Notes: generated by a model not told the origin, from the letters alone. DNA of 64,000 nt from Roseococcus sp. SDR (GCF_019083995.1 NZ_JAHRCU010000004.1:1-64000); one strand, 5' to 3'; counted from the stretch's first letter, positions 35,375 to 44,154 are shown. Numbers and translations: made by a program.

Positions 35375-35911
35375 TCAAGCCGCCAGGTCGTACTCCACCT
35401 CGGGCGTATAGACCGCCGCTTCCTTCCCAAGCTGGGAGGAGAAGAGGACAAAGCGCTCCACCATCACCGGCTCGGTCCGGAAAAGGTTGTGCGCCTGGAT
35501 GAAGCCGGCGAGCTTGGGCAGCGGGGCACCATCGGTCCGCGCGAGCGTCACATGCGGCGCGAAACGCTTGCGCTCGGCCGGCAGGCCGGAGCGTTGCAGC
35601 GCGGTCTCGATCTTGGACTGCAGGTGGGCGAGCCCGGGCGTGCGTTCGGCCACCGCGTGCAGGGATTGCACCCGCCCGCCCTTCTCGAAGGTGCCAAGCC
35701 CCGAGAGGCTGAGCGGAAAGGGCTTGGCGCGGATGCCGGCCAGCGCCAGGTCCAGTTCCTCAGCCAGATGCCCCGGCACCTCGCCGATGAAACGCAGCGT
35801 CAGGTGGTAGTTCTCGGGGCGGACCCAGCGGACCCCGGGAAGGCCGCCGCTGAGCGATGCGAGGCGATCCTTCATGTCCTCTGGAAGCTCGAGAGCGACG
35901 AAGAGACGCAT
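35375..35911 (-). CDS. thpR: RNA 2',3'-cyclic phosphodiesterase (ThpR)
   Basis: A 178-residue 2H phosphoesterase of the LigT/ThpR family. The two catalytic HxT motifs are His36-Leu-Thr38 (YHLTLRFIGEV) and His120-Val-Thr122 (PHVTLAR). The N-terminal MRLFVALELPEDMKDRLA is typical. It hydrolyses 2',3'-cyclic phosphate ends or joins 2'-5' RNA ends in vitro; the cellular role is unclear. It lies between the esterase (30 bases away) and the DUF2946 gene. Confidence 0.92.
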   Translation of the reverse strand: MRLFVALELPEDMKDRLASLSGGLPGVRWVRPENYHLTLRFIGEVPGHLAEELDLALAGIRAKPFPLSLSGLGTFEKGGRVQSLHAVAERTPGLAHLQSKIETALQRSGLPAERKRFAPHVTLARTDGAPLPKLAGFIQAHNLFRTEPVMVERFVLFSSQLGKEAAVYTPEVEYDLAA

Positions 35912-35941
35912 GGGCCAAGCCCCCTTCCCGGATTCGCCCCT

Positions 35942-36598
35942 CTATCCTGCCGGGGAAGCCGCCACGCGGTCCAGCAGTTGTTCGGTGGGTGGCAGCATGT
36001 GGCGGATCATCACCGCAACGCCGGCCGGATTGGGGTGGATGCCATCCGCCTGGTTCAGCGCGCGCTCGCCGGCCACGCCCTCCAGGAAGAAGGGCACGAA
36101 GATCACCTGGGGGCGCCTGGCCGCGGCCTCGGTGAAGACGGCATGGAAGGCGCGCCCGTAATCGGCGCCGAGATTGGGCGGCGCATGCATGCCGGCAAGC
36201 AGTGTCGGGATGCGCCGCGCCTCGAGGCGCGAGAGGATGCTCTCCAGCGCCTCGGCCATGCGAGCCGGCGGCAGGCCACGCAGCCCGTCATTGCCGCCAA
36301 GGGCCACCATCGCCGCCTGGGGCCGGTCCGCCATGGCCCAGTCGAGCCGGGCCGCACCGCCCGACATGGTGTCGCCCGAGACGCCACCATCCAGCACGCG
36401 CACCTGCCGGCCGCGCGCGACCAGCGCCGCCTGGAGCTGCGGCACGAAGCCCTCCCCGCGCGGCAGGCCATAGCCCGCGGTCAGTGAATCGCCGAGCGCC
36501 AGCAGCCGCACCGGGGCGACAGCTTGAGCGGAAGCGGCTGTCGCAAAAAGCAACAGGCCCTTTTGCAGCGCAGCGCGCCGCCCATATGCGACCATCAT
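35942..36598 (-). CDS. tesA: SGNH-family arylesterase/lysophospholipase (TesA-like)
   Basis: A 218-residue periplasmic esterase with an N-terminal signal segment (GLLLFATAASAQA). The catalytic GDSL block is LALGDSLTAGYG (Ser38) and the Asp-His pair is in DGIHPNPAG (Asp185, His188); GGNDGLRG supplies the oxyanion Asn. It may hydrolyse fatty acyl thioesters or esters. It is divergent from the YbbA-like ATPase, the same arrangement as tesA-ybbA-ybbP in E. coli. Its ATG overlaps the other gene's ATG by two bases. Confidence 0.9.
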   Translation of the reverse strand: MMVAYGRRAALQKGLLLFATAASAQAVAPVRLLALGDSLTAGYGLPRGEGFVPQLQAALVARGRQVRVLDGGVSGDTMSGGAARLDWAMADRPQAAMVALGGNDGLRGLPPARMAEALESILSRLEARRIPTLLAGMHAPPNLGADYGRAFHAVFTEAAARRPQVIFVPFFLEGVAGERALNQADGIHPNPAGVAVMIRHMLPPTEQLLDRVAASPAG

Positions 36599-37319
36599 GG
36601 ACAATGCCCTGAATTCCCCTGTCACGCCCCTCATCTCGGCACGCGACCTCACCTTCGAAGTGGGGGGCTCGGCCGGGCGGGTCAACATCCTGAAGGGGGT
36701 GAGCCTTGAGATCGGCGAGGGCGAGGCGGTCGGCATCATCGGCCCCTCGGGCTCGGGCAAGACCTCGCTGCTCATGCTGCTGGCTGGGTTGGAACGCGCG
36801 ACGGCCGGGCATCTGACGGTCGCCGGGCGCGAACTGGGCCGCCTCAGCGAGGATGAGCTCGCCCGCTTCCGGCGCGAGGAGGTGGGCATCGTCTTCCAGT
36901 CCTTCCACCTCGTCCCCACCATGACGGCGCTGGAGAATGTGGCGATCCCGCTGGAATTCGCGGGCGATGAGCATGCCTTCACCCGGGCCGAGGCGGCGCT
37001 GAAGTCGGTCGGGCTCGGTCATCGCCTGAACCATTATCCGGGCCAGCTTTCGGGCGGCGAGCAGCAGCGCGTCGCCGTGGCCCGCGCCTTCGTCGCCCTG
37101 CCCCGCGTGATCCTGGCCGATGAGCCGACCGGCAATCTCGACCGCGCGACGGGCCTCGCGGTGATGGACCTGCTCTTCGACCTGCGGGCCAAATACGGCA
37201 CCACGCTCATCCTCATCACCCATGACCCGGCGCTGGCCGCGCGCTGCGAGCGGCAGATCCGCATCGAGGATGGGCGCATCACGGACGACACCGCCGCCTT
37301 GGCGATCGCCGCCGAATGA
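36597..37319 (+). CDS. ybbA: ABC transporter ATPase (YbbA-like)
   Basis: A 240-residue MacB/LolD-type ATPase with Walker A GPSGSGKTS, signature [13 protein letters not shown] and Walker B VILADEPTGNLD followed by ITHD. It pairs with the FtsX-like permease encoded downstream with a 4-bp overlap. Its start codon lies two bases inside the divergent esterase start. The substrate of the YbbA-YbbP exporter is not established. Confidence 0.92.
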   Translation: MDNALNSPVTPLISARDLTFEVGGSAGRVNILKGVSLEIGEGEAVGIIGPSGSGKTSLLMLLAGLERATAGHLTVAGRELGRLSEDELARFRREEVGIVFQSFHLVPTMTALENVAIPLEFAGDEHAFTRAEAALKSVGLGHRLNHYPGQLSGGEQQRVAVARAFVALPRVILADEPTGNLDRATGLAVMDLLFDLRAKYGTTLILITHDPALAARCERQIRIEDGRITDDTAALAIAAE

Positions 37320-39814
37320 GGAACCTCGCCCTTGGCCTGAAGCTGGCGCGGCGCGAATTGCGCGGCGGCGTGAAGGGGCTGCGCATCGTGCTGGCCTGCC
37401 TCGCGCTCGGTGTCGCCGCCATCGCCGCCGTCGGCACGCTCCGGGCCGGCATCAATGCGGGGCTGCAGGCCGATGGCGCCCGCATCCTGGGAGGCGATCT
37501 CGAGATCCGCGCGGGCTATGAGCCGGCGGGCAGCGAGGCGCTCGACTGGGTGCGCGCCCGCGGCGGCGTGATCAGCGAGGTCGCGCTGCTCCGTGCCATG
37601 CTGATCGCCCCCAATGGCGAGCGCACGCTGGTGGAGCTCAAGGCCGCCGATGGCCGCTACCCGCTCTATGGCAGCCTGACGCTCGATCCCGCCCAGCCGC
37701 TGCAAGGCCCCATGCTGGTGGCCGAGCCCTCGGTGGCCGAGCGCCTGGGCCTCGCGCCCGGTGACGAGGTGCGCCTGGGCGAAGCCCGGCTGCGCTTCGC
37801 CGGCCGCATCGCCGAGGAGCCCGATCGGGTGGCCACGCCCACCGTCTTCGGCCCGCGCGCCATCATCCCGCTCGATCAACTGCGCGCCACCGGCCTTGCC
37901 CAGCCCGGCAGCATGATCACCCATGAATATCGCATCCGCCTGCCGCAGGGGGTCTCCGCCCGCGCCTTCGGCGAGGAACTGCGGGCCGCCTTCCCCTCCG
38001 CCCCCTGGCGCATCCGCCGGGCGGACCAGGCAGAGCCGGGGGTGAACCGCTTCCTCGACCGCGCCGCCTCCTTCCTGACGCTGGCGGGCCTCACGGCGCT
38101 TCTGGTGGGCGGCATCGGGGTGGCCACGGGCGTGCGCGCCTGGCTGGATGCGCGCAGCCGCACCATCGCGACTCTGCGCTGCATGGGGGCCCCGACAGCG
38201 GCGATCTTCTCGGCCTATCTGTTTCAGGTTCTGGCGTTGGCGGCACTCGGCATCGTGATCGGCCTCGCCGCGGGCTGGGGGCTGACCGCCCTGGCCGCCT
38301 GGGCGCTGGGCAGCACCCTGCCCGTCCCGGCGCGGATCGGCCTTTACCCCGCGCCGCTGGCCCTGGCCGCGCTTTATGGTGTGCTGACGGCGCTGACCTT
38401 CGCCCTCTGGCCGCTCGGCCGGGCCGGGCGCATCCCCGGCGCGGCGCTGTTCCGCGACGTGCTGGGGGCCGGCGGCTTCTGGCCCGGCTGGGGCGTGGGC
38501 CTCGCCAATGCCCTGGCCGCCGCGGCGCTCGTCACGCTGGTGATCGTCACGGCCGAGCAGCGCTTCTTCGCCATTGCCTTTTGTGCCGGCGCGGCCGCGG
38601 CCATGCTGCTGTTCCGCCTGGGTGCCTGGGCGCTCATGGCCGGCGCGCGCGCGCTTTCCGGCATCCGTCGCCCGGCCTGGCGCCTCGGCCTCGCCAATCT
38701 GCACCGGCCGGGGGCGCCCACGCCGATCATGCTGGTGGCGCTGGGCTTGGGCCTCACCACGCTCGCCGCCATCGCGCAGATCCAGGGGAACCTGGCCTCC
38801 GCCATCGGCAGCGAAATGCCGGCCCGCGCGCCCAATTTCTTCTTCATCGACATCCAGCCCGACCAGGTGGCCCGCTTCGATGCCCTGGCCCGCGAGACGC
38901 CCGGCGTGGACGAGGTGCGCCGCGTGCCCAGCCTGCGCGCCCGCATCTCGGCCGTGAACGGCGTGCCGGCCGAGCAGGTGCGCACCACGCCCGAGACCGC
39001 CTGGGCGCTGCGCGGCGATCGCGGCCTGACCTACAGCGCGACCCCGCCGCCCGGCACCCGCGTGGTGGAAGGCGCCTGGTGGGCCGCGGATCACGACGGC
39101 CCGACCCTGGTCTCCTTCGATGCGAACCTGGCGCGCGGCTGGGGGATCGGGCTGGGCGACACGATCACCGTGAACGTGCTGGGCCGCGACATCGACCTGA
39201 AGATCGCGAACCTCCGCAACGTCGAGTGGCGGTCCCTCGGCATGAACTTCACGCTCATCGCCTCCCCCGGCCTGCTTTCGGCCGCGCCACACACCCATAT
39301 CGCGACGGTCCGGGGCGATCCTGCGCAGGATCAGAGCCTGCTGCGGCGCATCACGGACGCGCTCCCCAATGTCTCGGGCATCCGCGTGCGCGAAGCGCTG
39401 GAGCAGGTGGGCATCCTGCTCGGCCGCATCGGCACGGCGCTGACGGCCGTGGGTTCCATCACGCTGATGGCCGGCGCCCTGGTGCTGGCGGGCGCCGTCG
39501 CCGCGGGCCAGCAGCGCCGCATCCGCGAGGCGGTTCTGCTGAAGACGGTCGGCGCCACGCGCGGGCAGATCCTGCGCGCCTTCCTGGTCGAGTTCGGCGT
39601 GCTGGGCGGCTTCGCGGGCGTGCTGGCGGCGCTGGCCGGCACGGCTGCTGCCTGGGGCGTGGTCGTCGGCATCATGCGCCAGGAATGGGTTTTCCTGCCC
39701 GGCACCTTGGCGCTGACGGTGGCGGGGTGCATGCTTCTCGTGCTCGCCTTCGGTTATGCCGGCACCGCCATGGCGCTCCGGGTCCGCCCCGCCCCCTTGC
39801 TGCGGAACGATTGA
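37316..39814 (+). CDS. ybbP: FtsX-like ABC permease (YbbP-like)
   Basis: An 832-residue permease with an N-terminal membrane segment (RIVLACLALGVAAIAAVGTL), a large periplasmic domain and two FtsX modules, the first around residues 240-400 and the second near the C-terminus (SITLMAGALVLAGAVAAGQQRRIREAVLLKTVGATRGQILRAFLVEF). This layout matches YbbP rather than the four-helix LolC/MacB type. It probably exports or remodels a lipid or fatty compound with YbbA; proximity to the TesA-like esterase supports a role with acyl compounds. Confidence 0.92.
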   Translation: MRNLALGLKLARRELRGGVKGLRIVLACLALGVAAIAAVGTLRAGINAGLQADGARILGGDLEIRAGYEPAGSEALDWVRARGGVISEVALLRAMLIAPNGERTLVELKAADGRYPLYGSLTLDPAQPLQGPMLVAEPSVAERLGLAPGDEVRLGEARLRFAGRIAEEPDRVATPTVFGPRAIIPLDQLRATGLAQPGSMITHEYRIRLPQGVSARAFGEELRAAFPSAPWRIRRADQAEPGVNRFLDRAASFLTLAGLTALLVGGIGVATGVRAWLDARSRTIATLRCMGAPTAAIFSAYLFQVLALAALGIVIGLAAGWGLTALAAWALGSTLPVPARIGLYPAPLALAALYGVLTALTFALWPLGRAGRIPGAALFRDVLGAGGFWPGWGVGLANALAAAALVTLVIVTAEQRFFAIAFCAGAAAAMLLFRLGAWALMAGARALSGIRRPAWRLGLANLHRPGAPTPIMLVALGLGLTTLAAIAQIQGNLASAIGSEMPARAPNFFFIDIQPDQVARFDALARETPGVDEVRRVPSLRARISAVNGVPAEQVRTTPETAWALRGDRGLTYSATPPPGTRVVEGAWWAADHDGPTLVSFDANLARGWGIGLGDTITVNVLGRDIDLKIANLRNVEWRSLGMNFTLIASPGLLSAAPHTHIATVRGDPAQDQSLLRRITDALPNVSGIRVREALEQVGILLGRIGTALTAVGSITLMAGALVLAGAVAAGQQRRIREAVLLKTVGATRGQILRAFLVEFGVLGGFAGVLAALAGTAAAWGVVVGIMRQEWVFLPGTLALTVAGCMLLVLAFGYAGTAMALRVRPAPLLRND

Positions 39815-39832
39815 CCGGGTGCCCGATTTGGA

Positions 39833-39862
39833 TTGAAGTTGATTACAGAAGTTCCATATCCT
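39833..39862 (+). promoter_or_regulatory. Probable promoter of the Bax-inhibitor-1 gene
   Basis: TTGAAG (39833-39838) and TATCCT (39857-39862) are 18 bases apart in an unusually AT-rich stretch for this window. The 100-bp gap after the permease supports an independent transcript. Confidence 0.5.
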
Positions 39863-39914
39863 ATCCATCCGGGGCGAAACCCCCGACTCTCGTCCTTCTG
39901 GAGGAATTGATCTC

Positions 39915-40709
39915 ATGGCACTGCAACCCGAATCGCGCTGGACCCAGCCGCTGGGCGGCCAGCAAGGCTGGGGCCGCACCGCGGGCGTGGACGCCGCCGC
40001 GATCGACGCCGGTCTGCGCGCCTATATGCTCCGCGTCTACAACTGGATGGCCTCCGGCCTGCTGGTGACGGCGATCGTCGCCTATCTGGTGGCCAATACC
40101 GGCCTGTCGGAGCTGTTCTTCACCGTCGTCCGCACGCCGCGTGGCCTCGCCACCGCGCCGACCATCCTCGGCTATGTCGCGATGTTCGCGCCGCTCGCCT
40201 TCATCCTGGTCCTCTCCTTCGGCATCAACCGGATGAGCAAGACGACCGCGCAGGCGCTGTTCTGGGCCTTCTGCGGCGTGATGGGCGCCAGCATGGCGAA
40301 CATCTTCGTGATCTACACGGGTGCGTCCATCGCCAGCACCTTCTTCATCACCTCGGCCACCTTCGCCTCGATGAGCCTGATCGGCTACACGACGAAGCGC
40401 GATCTGACGAAGATGGGCAGCTTCATGCTGATGGGCCTGATCGGCATCATCCTGGCCTCGCTGGTCAACATCTTCCTGGCCTCCTCGGCGCTGGCCTTCG
40501 CCATCTCGGTGCTCGGCGTGATCATCTTCTGCGGTCTCACCGCCTATGACACGCAGCGCATCAAGAACGACTACATCGAGTATTCCTACGCCGAGGGCAC
40601 GGAAGAGGCCGGCAAGCGCAGCGTGATGGACGCGCTGGGCCTCTACCTGAACTTCATCAACCTGTTCCAGCTGCTGCTCTCCTTCATGGGGAACCGCAAC
40701 CAGGGCTGA
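39915..40709 (+). CDS. Bax inhibitor-1/YccA family membrane protein
   Basis: A 264-residue protein with seven predicted membrane segments and the family signatures YMLRVYNWMASGLLVT, GINRMSKTTAQALFW and the C-terminal LYLNFINLFQLLLSFMGNR. Bacterial members (YccA, YbhL) modulate FtsH proteolysis or act as pH-gated calcium channels. A strong ribosome site (GGAGGA) lies nine bases before the ATG. It is a single-gene unit with its own promoter and an intrinsic terminator. Confidence 0.94.
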   Translation: MALQPESRWTQPLGGQQGWGRTAGVDAAAIDAGLRAYMLRVYNWMASGLLVTAIVAYLVANTGLSELFFTVVRTPRGLATAPTILGYVAMFAPLAFILVLSFGINRMSKTTAQALFWAFCGVMGASMANIFVIYTGASIASTFFITSATFASMSLIGYTTKRDLTKMGSFMLMGLIGIILASLVNIFLASSALAFAISVLGVIIFCGLTAYDTQRIKNDYIEYSYAEGTEEAGKRSVMDALGLYLNFINLFQLLLSFMGNRNQG

Positions 40710-40734
40710 ACCGGCCAAAAGCCGCAGCCCAGCG

Positions 40735-40765
40735 AACCCGGCGGAGCGATCCGCCGGGTTTTTTC
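40735..40765 (+). terminator. Intrinsic terminator of the Bax-inhibitor-1 gene
   Basis: AACCCGGCGG (40735-40744) pairs with CCGCCGGGTT (40751-40760) across AGCGAT and is followed by TTTTC (six T in a row counting the stem end). A textbook Rho-independent terminator 26 bases after the stop codon. Confidence 0.92.
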
Positions 40766-40778
40766 TTGCCCGCCGCCC

Positions 40779-41108
40779 TCAATGCGCGGCGGATTGCGAG
40801 AAGAGATTGATCACCGCGACGCCGGCGACGATCAGGCCGATCCCGAGCAGCGCCGGCAGGTCCAGCGCCTGGTCGAACCAAAGCCAGCCGGCCGCCGAGA
40901 TCAGCACGATGCCCAAGCCGGACCAGACGGCTTAGGCGATCCCCATCGGGATGGTGGCGAGCGTCAGCGACAGGAAATAGAAGGCAACGCCATAGCCGAG
41001 CAGCACAAGGCCCGAGGGCAGCGCCAGCGTGAAACCCTGGGAGGCCCGCAAGGCCAGCGTACCGATGACCTCCGCGAGGATGGCGACCAGCAGGTACAGC
41101 CAGTTCAT
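40779..41108 (-). pseudogene. EmrE-like SMR efflux pump gene with an internal stop
   Basis: Read on the minus strand from ATG at 41108 to TGA at 40779, this gives a full 109-residue small multidrug resistance protein with four membrane segments: MNWLYLLVAILAEVIGTLAL, VLLGYGVAFYFLSLTLATIP, AVWSGLGIVLISAAGWLWF and LLGIGLIVAGVAVINLF. The essential Glu is present as Glu13. Codon 59 (40932-40934) is TAA instead of the Tyr codon expected in the highly conserved GIAYAVWSG motif (EmrE Tyr60). No other defect is seen. It is either a recent pseudogene, a readthrough gene or a sequencing error. Confidence 0.85.
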
Positions 41109-41117
41109 GGCGGGACC

Positions 41118-41330
41118 TCAGTCCCGCGTGCAGGGCAGAACCTTGTAACCGGCACCCTCGATGGCACGAACGGCGCTGGCACGGTCCACCGCCGTCTCGG
41201 CGCTCACCAGCCCGTCGGCGAGGTCCACCCGGACCCGCGCATGCGTATCGAGCGCCTGGATCGCCTGGGTGACCGTCTGCACGCAATGGCCGCAGGTCAG
41301 GCCACTGACCTTCATCTCAAGCACTGGCAT
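41118..41330 (-). CDS. copZ: CopZ-like copper chaperone
   Basis: A 70-residue heavy-metal-associated (HMA) domain protein with the Cu(I)-binding motif GLTCGHC (Cys13, Cys16) and a ferredoxin-like fold pattern. It should carry Cu(I) to the CopA exporter. The start overlaps the cueR 3' end by 14 bp, so it is the last gene of copA-cueR-copZ. An extra Cys near the C-terminus (VLPCTRD) is unusual. Confidence 0.9.
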   Translation of the reverse strand: MPVLEMKVSGLTCGHCVQTVTQAIQALDTHARVRVDLADGLVSAETAVDRASAVRAIEGAGYKVLPCTRD

Positions 41331-41718
41331 CGACCTTCCCTTCCATGTGGTCCAGGATGGGGCATTCGGGCCGCCCATTCCCCTGGCAGGATTGCGCCAG
41401 ATGCCGGAGCGAATCAGCGACGGCCTTGAGGGAGCGTGCCTTTTCCTCCAGCGCATCGACATGACCGAGGGCGATGCGTCGCACCTCGGCCGATTGCCGC
41501 CCGTCATTCTGCCAGAGCGCGAGCAGCCGCTTCACTTCGGAGAGGGGGAAGGCCAGGTCCCGCGCGTGCCGGATGAAGCGCAAGACGGCCACATTCTGCT
41601 CGGTGTAGCTACGATAGTTGTTGGCCCGCCTGAGCGGCGTGATGAGCCCGAGCGTCTCGTAATGCCGGATCATCTTGGCACTGACGCCGCTCGCCGCGGC
41701 CGCTTCGCCGATGTTCAT
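41317..41718 (-). CDS. cueR: MerR-family copper-responsive regulator (CueR/HmrR)
   Basis: A 133-residue MerR regulator. The winged helix is MNIGEAAAASGVSAKMIRHYETLGLI, followed by RSYTEQNVAVLRFIRHARDLAF. The metal loop has Cys111 and Cys119 with seven residues between, as in CueR (112 and 120), and lacks the extra Cys of mercury sensors. ATG at 41718 overlaps the copA stop by 4 bp. It should activate the copA promoter in response to Cu(I), making the operon autoregulated. Confidence 0.93.
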   Translation of the reverse strand: MNIGEAAAASGVSAKMIRHYETLGLITPLRRANNYRSYTEQNVAVLRFIRHARDLAFPLSEVKRLLALWQNDGRQSAEVRRIALGHVDALEEKARSLKAVADSLRHLAQSCQGNGRPECPILDHMEGKVDASA

Positions 41719-44066
41719 GTCTTTTTCTCCCTCATTCCACCCGTCGGGCGCCACCGCGCCAGCAACAGGGCATTCCCAAGCACCGACACGGAGGAGGCGG
41801 CCATCGCCGCCCCTGCCAATGCCGGTGACAATCCGCCCAGCGCCGCGAGCGGCAGGCCCGCGGCGTTGTAGGCAAAGGCCCAGAACAGGTTCTGCCGGAT
41901 CTTGCCGCGCGTCCGCCGCATCAACTCCAGCGCCTGGGGCACCAGCGCGGGGTCGCCCCGCAGCAGCGTGACCCCGGCGGCCGCCATGGCCGCATCCGTG
42001 CCTGTTCCCATGGCGATCCCGAGATCGGCGGCGGCGAGTGCCGGCGCGTCGTTCACGCCGTCGCCCACCATCGCCACCCGCTCGCCCGCCTCACGCCAGG
42101 CGGCGATGCGGGCGGACTTGCCGGCCGGCAGCAGCCCGGCCTCCACCTCGGCGAGCCCGAGCCGCGCGGCCAGCGCCCCGGCCGCGGCCGGGCTGTCGCC
42201 GGAGAGCACGGTCACGCCCAGCCCCATGGCGGACAATGCCGCCACCGCCTCGGCCGAGTGCGGCTTCACCTGATCCTCGAAGGACAACAGGGCCAGCACG
42301 CGGCCCTCCTCGATCAGCCAGGCCAGCGTCCGCCCCTGCGCGGACTCCGCCTCGGCCGCCGCCGCGAGCCGTGCATCCGGCGCGGCGCCCGCTTCCCGCA
42401 GCATCCGGGGCGAGCCGAGGCTGAGTTGCCGCCCTGCCACCTCGCCCTGCACGCCGCGCCCGGGCAGCGCCCGAAAGCCTTTGACCGGCGCGGTCGCCGC
42501 GCCATGCGCGGTGAGCACGGCGCGTGCCAGGGGATGCTCGCTGCCCGTCTGCAGAGCGGCCGCCAGCGCCAGCATGCCCGGCTCAACCTCATACAGTCTC
42601 GCCAGAACCGGCCGGCCTTCGGTCAGCGTGCCCGTCTTGTCGAAGGCGACGCGGGTGATGCCGGCCGCGCGCTCGATCGCCTCGGCGTCGCGCACCAGGA
42701 TTCCGGCCCGCGCGGCAGCCCCCGTGCCCGCCATGATCGCGGCCGGCGTGGCGAGCCCCAGAGCGCAGGGGCAGGCGATGACCAGCACCGCCACCGCATG
42801 CATGATGGAGGCCTCCAGCCCCGCGCCACTCATCCACCAGCCGCCGAAGGCGAGCAGCGCGATGCCGATCACCACCGGCACGAAGACGGCCGAAATCCGG
42901 TCCACCAGCTTCTGGATCGGCGCCCGGCTGGCCTGCGCGGCCGAGACCAGCGCCGCCACTCGGGCCAGCACCGTCTCCTCGCCGATGGCGGTCACGCGCA
43001 TGACAAGGCAGCCGTCCAGCACCACGGTCCCGGTGGAGAGCAAGGCGCCCGGCGCCTTGGCCACGGCCTGGCTCTCACCCGTGAGCGCGCTCTCATCAAG
43101 CCCAGCCTCACCCTCGGTCACCACGCCATCGGCCGGCACGCGTTCGCCCGGGCGGATGACAACGAGGTCCTCCAGCTTGAGAAGTGCGGCCGGCACCTCC
43201 CGCTCCTGCCCGGCATCGAGCCGCATGGCGGTCCGGGGCTTCAGGTCGAGGAGCGCGCGGATGGCACCTGCGGTGGCCTGCTTCGCCCGCGATTCCAGAT
43301 GCTTGCCGAGCAGAACGAAGAAGATGACGAGGGCCGAACCCTCGAAATAGAGGTGGTGATGCCCACCCAGAAGCTGCCAGACGGAGAGCGCATAGGCGGC
43401 GGTGGTACCGAGTGCGACCAGCAGGTCCATGTTGCCGGTCCGTGCCCGGAGCGCGCCGAGCGCGCCCCGGTAGAAGCGCGCGCCCAGGACGAATTGCAGG
43501 GGGGTGGCCAGTGCCAGCTGCCACCAGCCACCCGGCATCCAGTCCTGGCCCAGCGCCATGCCGAGCATGCCGATCAGGAAGGGCGCCGCCAGGAGCCCGG
43601 CCAAAGCCAGCTCGAGCGTCGCTCGCGGGACGCGGGTCTCGGTGGTCTCCGCCGTGACGCCATAGCCCGCACGGCCCAGCGCCGCCTCGAGCGAGTCCAT
43701 CGGGGTGCCCGCCAGCACCTGCAGCGTCGCGCGCTCGCTGGCCAGGTTCACGGCGACGGCCAGCACGCCGGGCACCGCCTGCAGCGCCCGCTCCACCCGG
43801 CCGACGCAGGAGGCGCAGCTCATTCCGGTCACCTGCAGCTCGATCACCTGCTCCCGCAGCGCATAGCCCGCGCCCCGCACGGCGGCGTCGAGCGTGGGAA
43901 GCGCGGCGGTCCCCTGCACCTGGGCCGATTCGGAGGCGAGGTTGACCTCCACGCCGGCGACGCCGGGCACGGCCTCCAGCGCGCGCGACACGCGGCCGAC
44001 GCAGGAGGCGCAGCTCATGCCCTCGATGGGCAGGGTGAGGCGCGGAAGGGGCGTGTGACGGTCCAT
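41715..44066 (-). CDS. copA: Copper-exporting P1B-type ATPase
   Basis: A 783-residue P-type ATPase exporting Cu(I) from the cytoplasm. Two N-terminal HMA domains each carry GMSCASC (first Cys pair 19/22, second near residue 84). The membrane CPC motif is in LVIACPCALGLATP, the phosphorylated Asp in FDKTGTLTEG and the hinge in MVGDGVNDAPALAAAD. Start is placed at the second of two adjacent ATGs, five bases after GGAG. It is first in the copA-cueR-copZ operon. Confidence 0.95.
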   Translation of the reverse strand: MDRHTPLPRLTLPIEGMSCASCVGRVSRALEAVPGVAGVEVNLASESAQVQGTAALPTLDAAVRGAGYALREQVIELQVTGMSCASCVGRVERALQAVPGVLAVAVNLASERATLQVLAGTPMDSLEAALGRAGYGVTAETTETRVPRATLELALAGLLAAPFLIGMLGMALGQDWMPGGWWQLALATPLQFVLGARFYRGALGALRARTGNMDLLVALGTTAAYALSVWQLLGGHHHLYFEGSALVIFFVLLGKHLESRAKQATAGAIRALLDLKPRTAMRLDAGQEREVPAALLKLEDLVVIRPGERVPADGVVTEGEAGLDESALTGESQAVAKAPGALLSTGTVVLDGCLVMRVTAIGEETVLARVAALVSAAQASRAPIQKLVDRISAVFVPVVIGIALLAFGGWWMSGAGLEASIMHAVAVLVIACPCALGLATPAAIMAGTGAAARAGILVRDAEAIERAAGITRVAFDKTGTLTEGRPVLARLYEVEPGMLALAAALQTGSEHPLARAVLTAHGAATAPVKGFRALPGRGVQGEVAGRQLSLGSPRMLREAGAAPDARLAAAAEAESAQGRTLAWLIEEGRVLALLSFEDQVKPHSAEAVAALSAMGLGVTVLSGDSPAAAGALAARLGLAEVEAGLLPAGKSARIAAWREAGERVAMVGDGVNDAPALAAADLGIAMGTGTDAAMAAAGVTLLRGDPALVPQALELMRRTRGKIRQNLFWAFAYNAAGLPLAALGGLSPALAGAAMAASSVSVLGNALLLARWRPTGGMREKKT

Positions 44067-44085
44067 CATGACTCCGAAGTGGCGA

Positions 44086-44106
44086 TTGCCATCGTGGCAG
44101 GGTCAA
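44086..44106 (-). promoter_or_regulatory. Candidate CueR-type copA promoter
   Basis: On the minus strand TTGACC (44101-44106) is followed by the dyad TGCCA-CGA-TGGCA (44087-44099), a layout like the CueR-controlled copA promoter in which the dyad fills a long spacer. No good -10 box is seen 19 bases downstream. The match is partial. Confidence 0.45.
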
Positions 44107-44154
44107 GGGGAGAAGACCTTGCGCTGGCGCAAACCGATGGGCACATCGCGTTCC

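Noticed and set aside
35343-35378. TTG start at 35378 for the DUF2946 gene
   Set aside because: It gives a 4-bp overlap with thpR but puts 12 polar residues before the signal peptide. GTG at 35342 gives a cleaner signal sequence, so the TTG is kept only as an alternative.
44119-44132. Second dyad TTGCGC-TG-GCGCAA near copA as the CueR site
   Set aside because: It is perfect, but no -35/-10 arrangement surrounds it on the copA strand. The TTGACC-linked dyad at 44086-44106 fits better.
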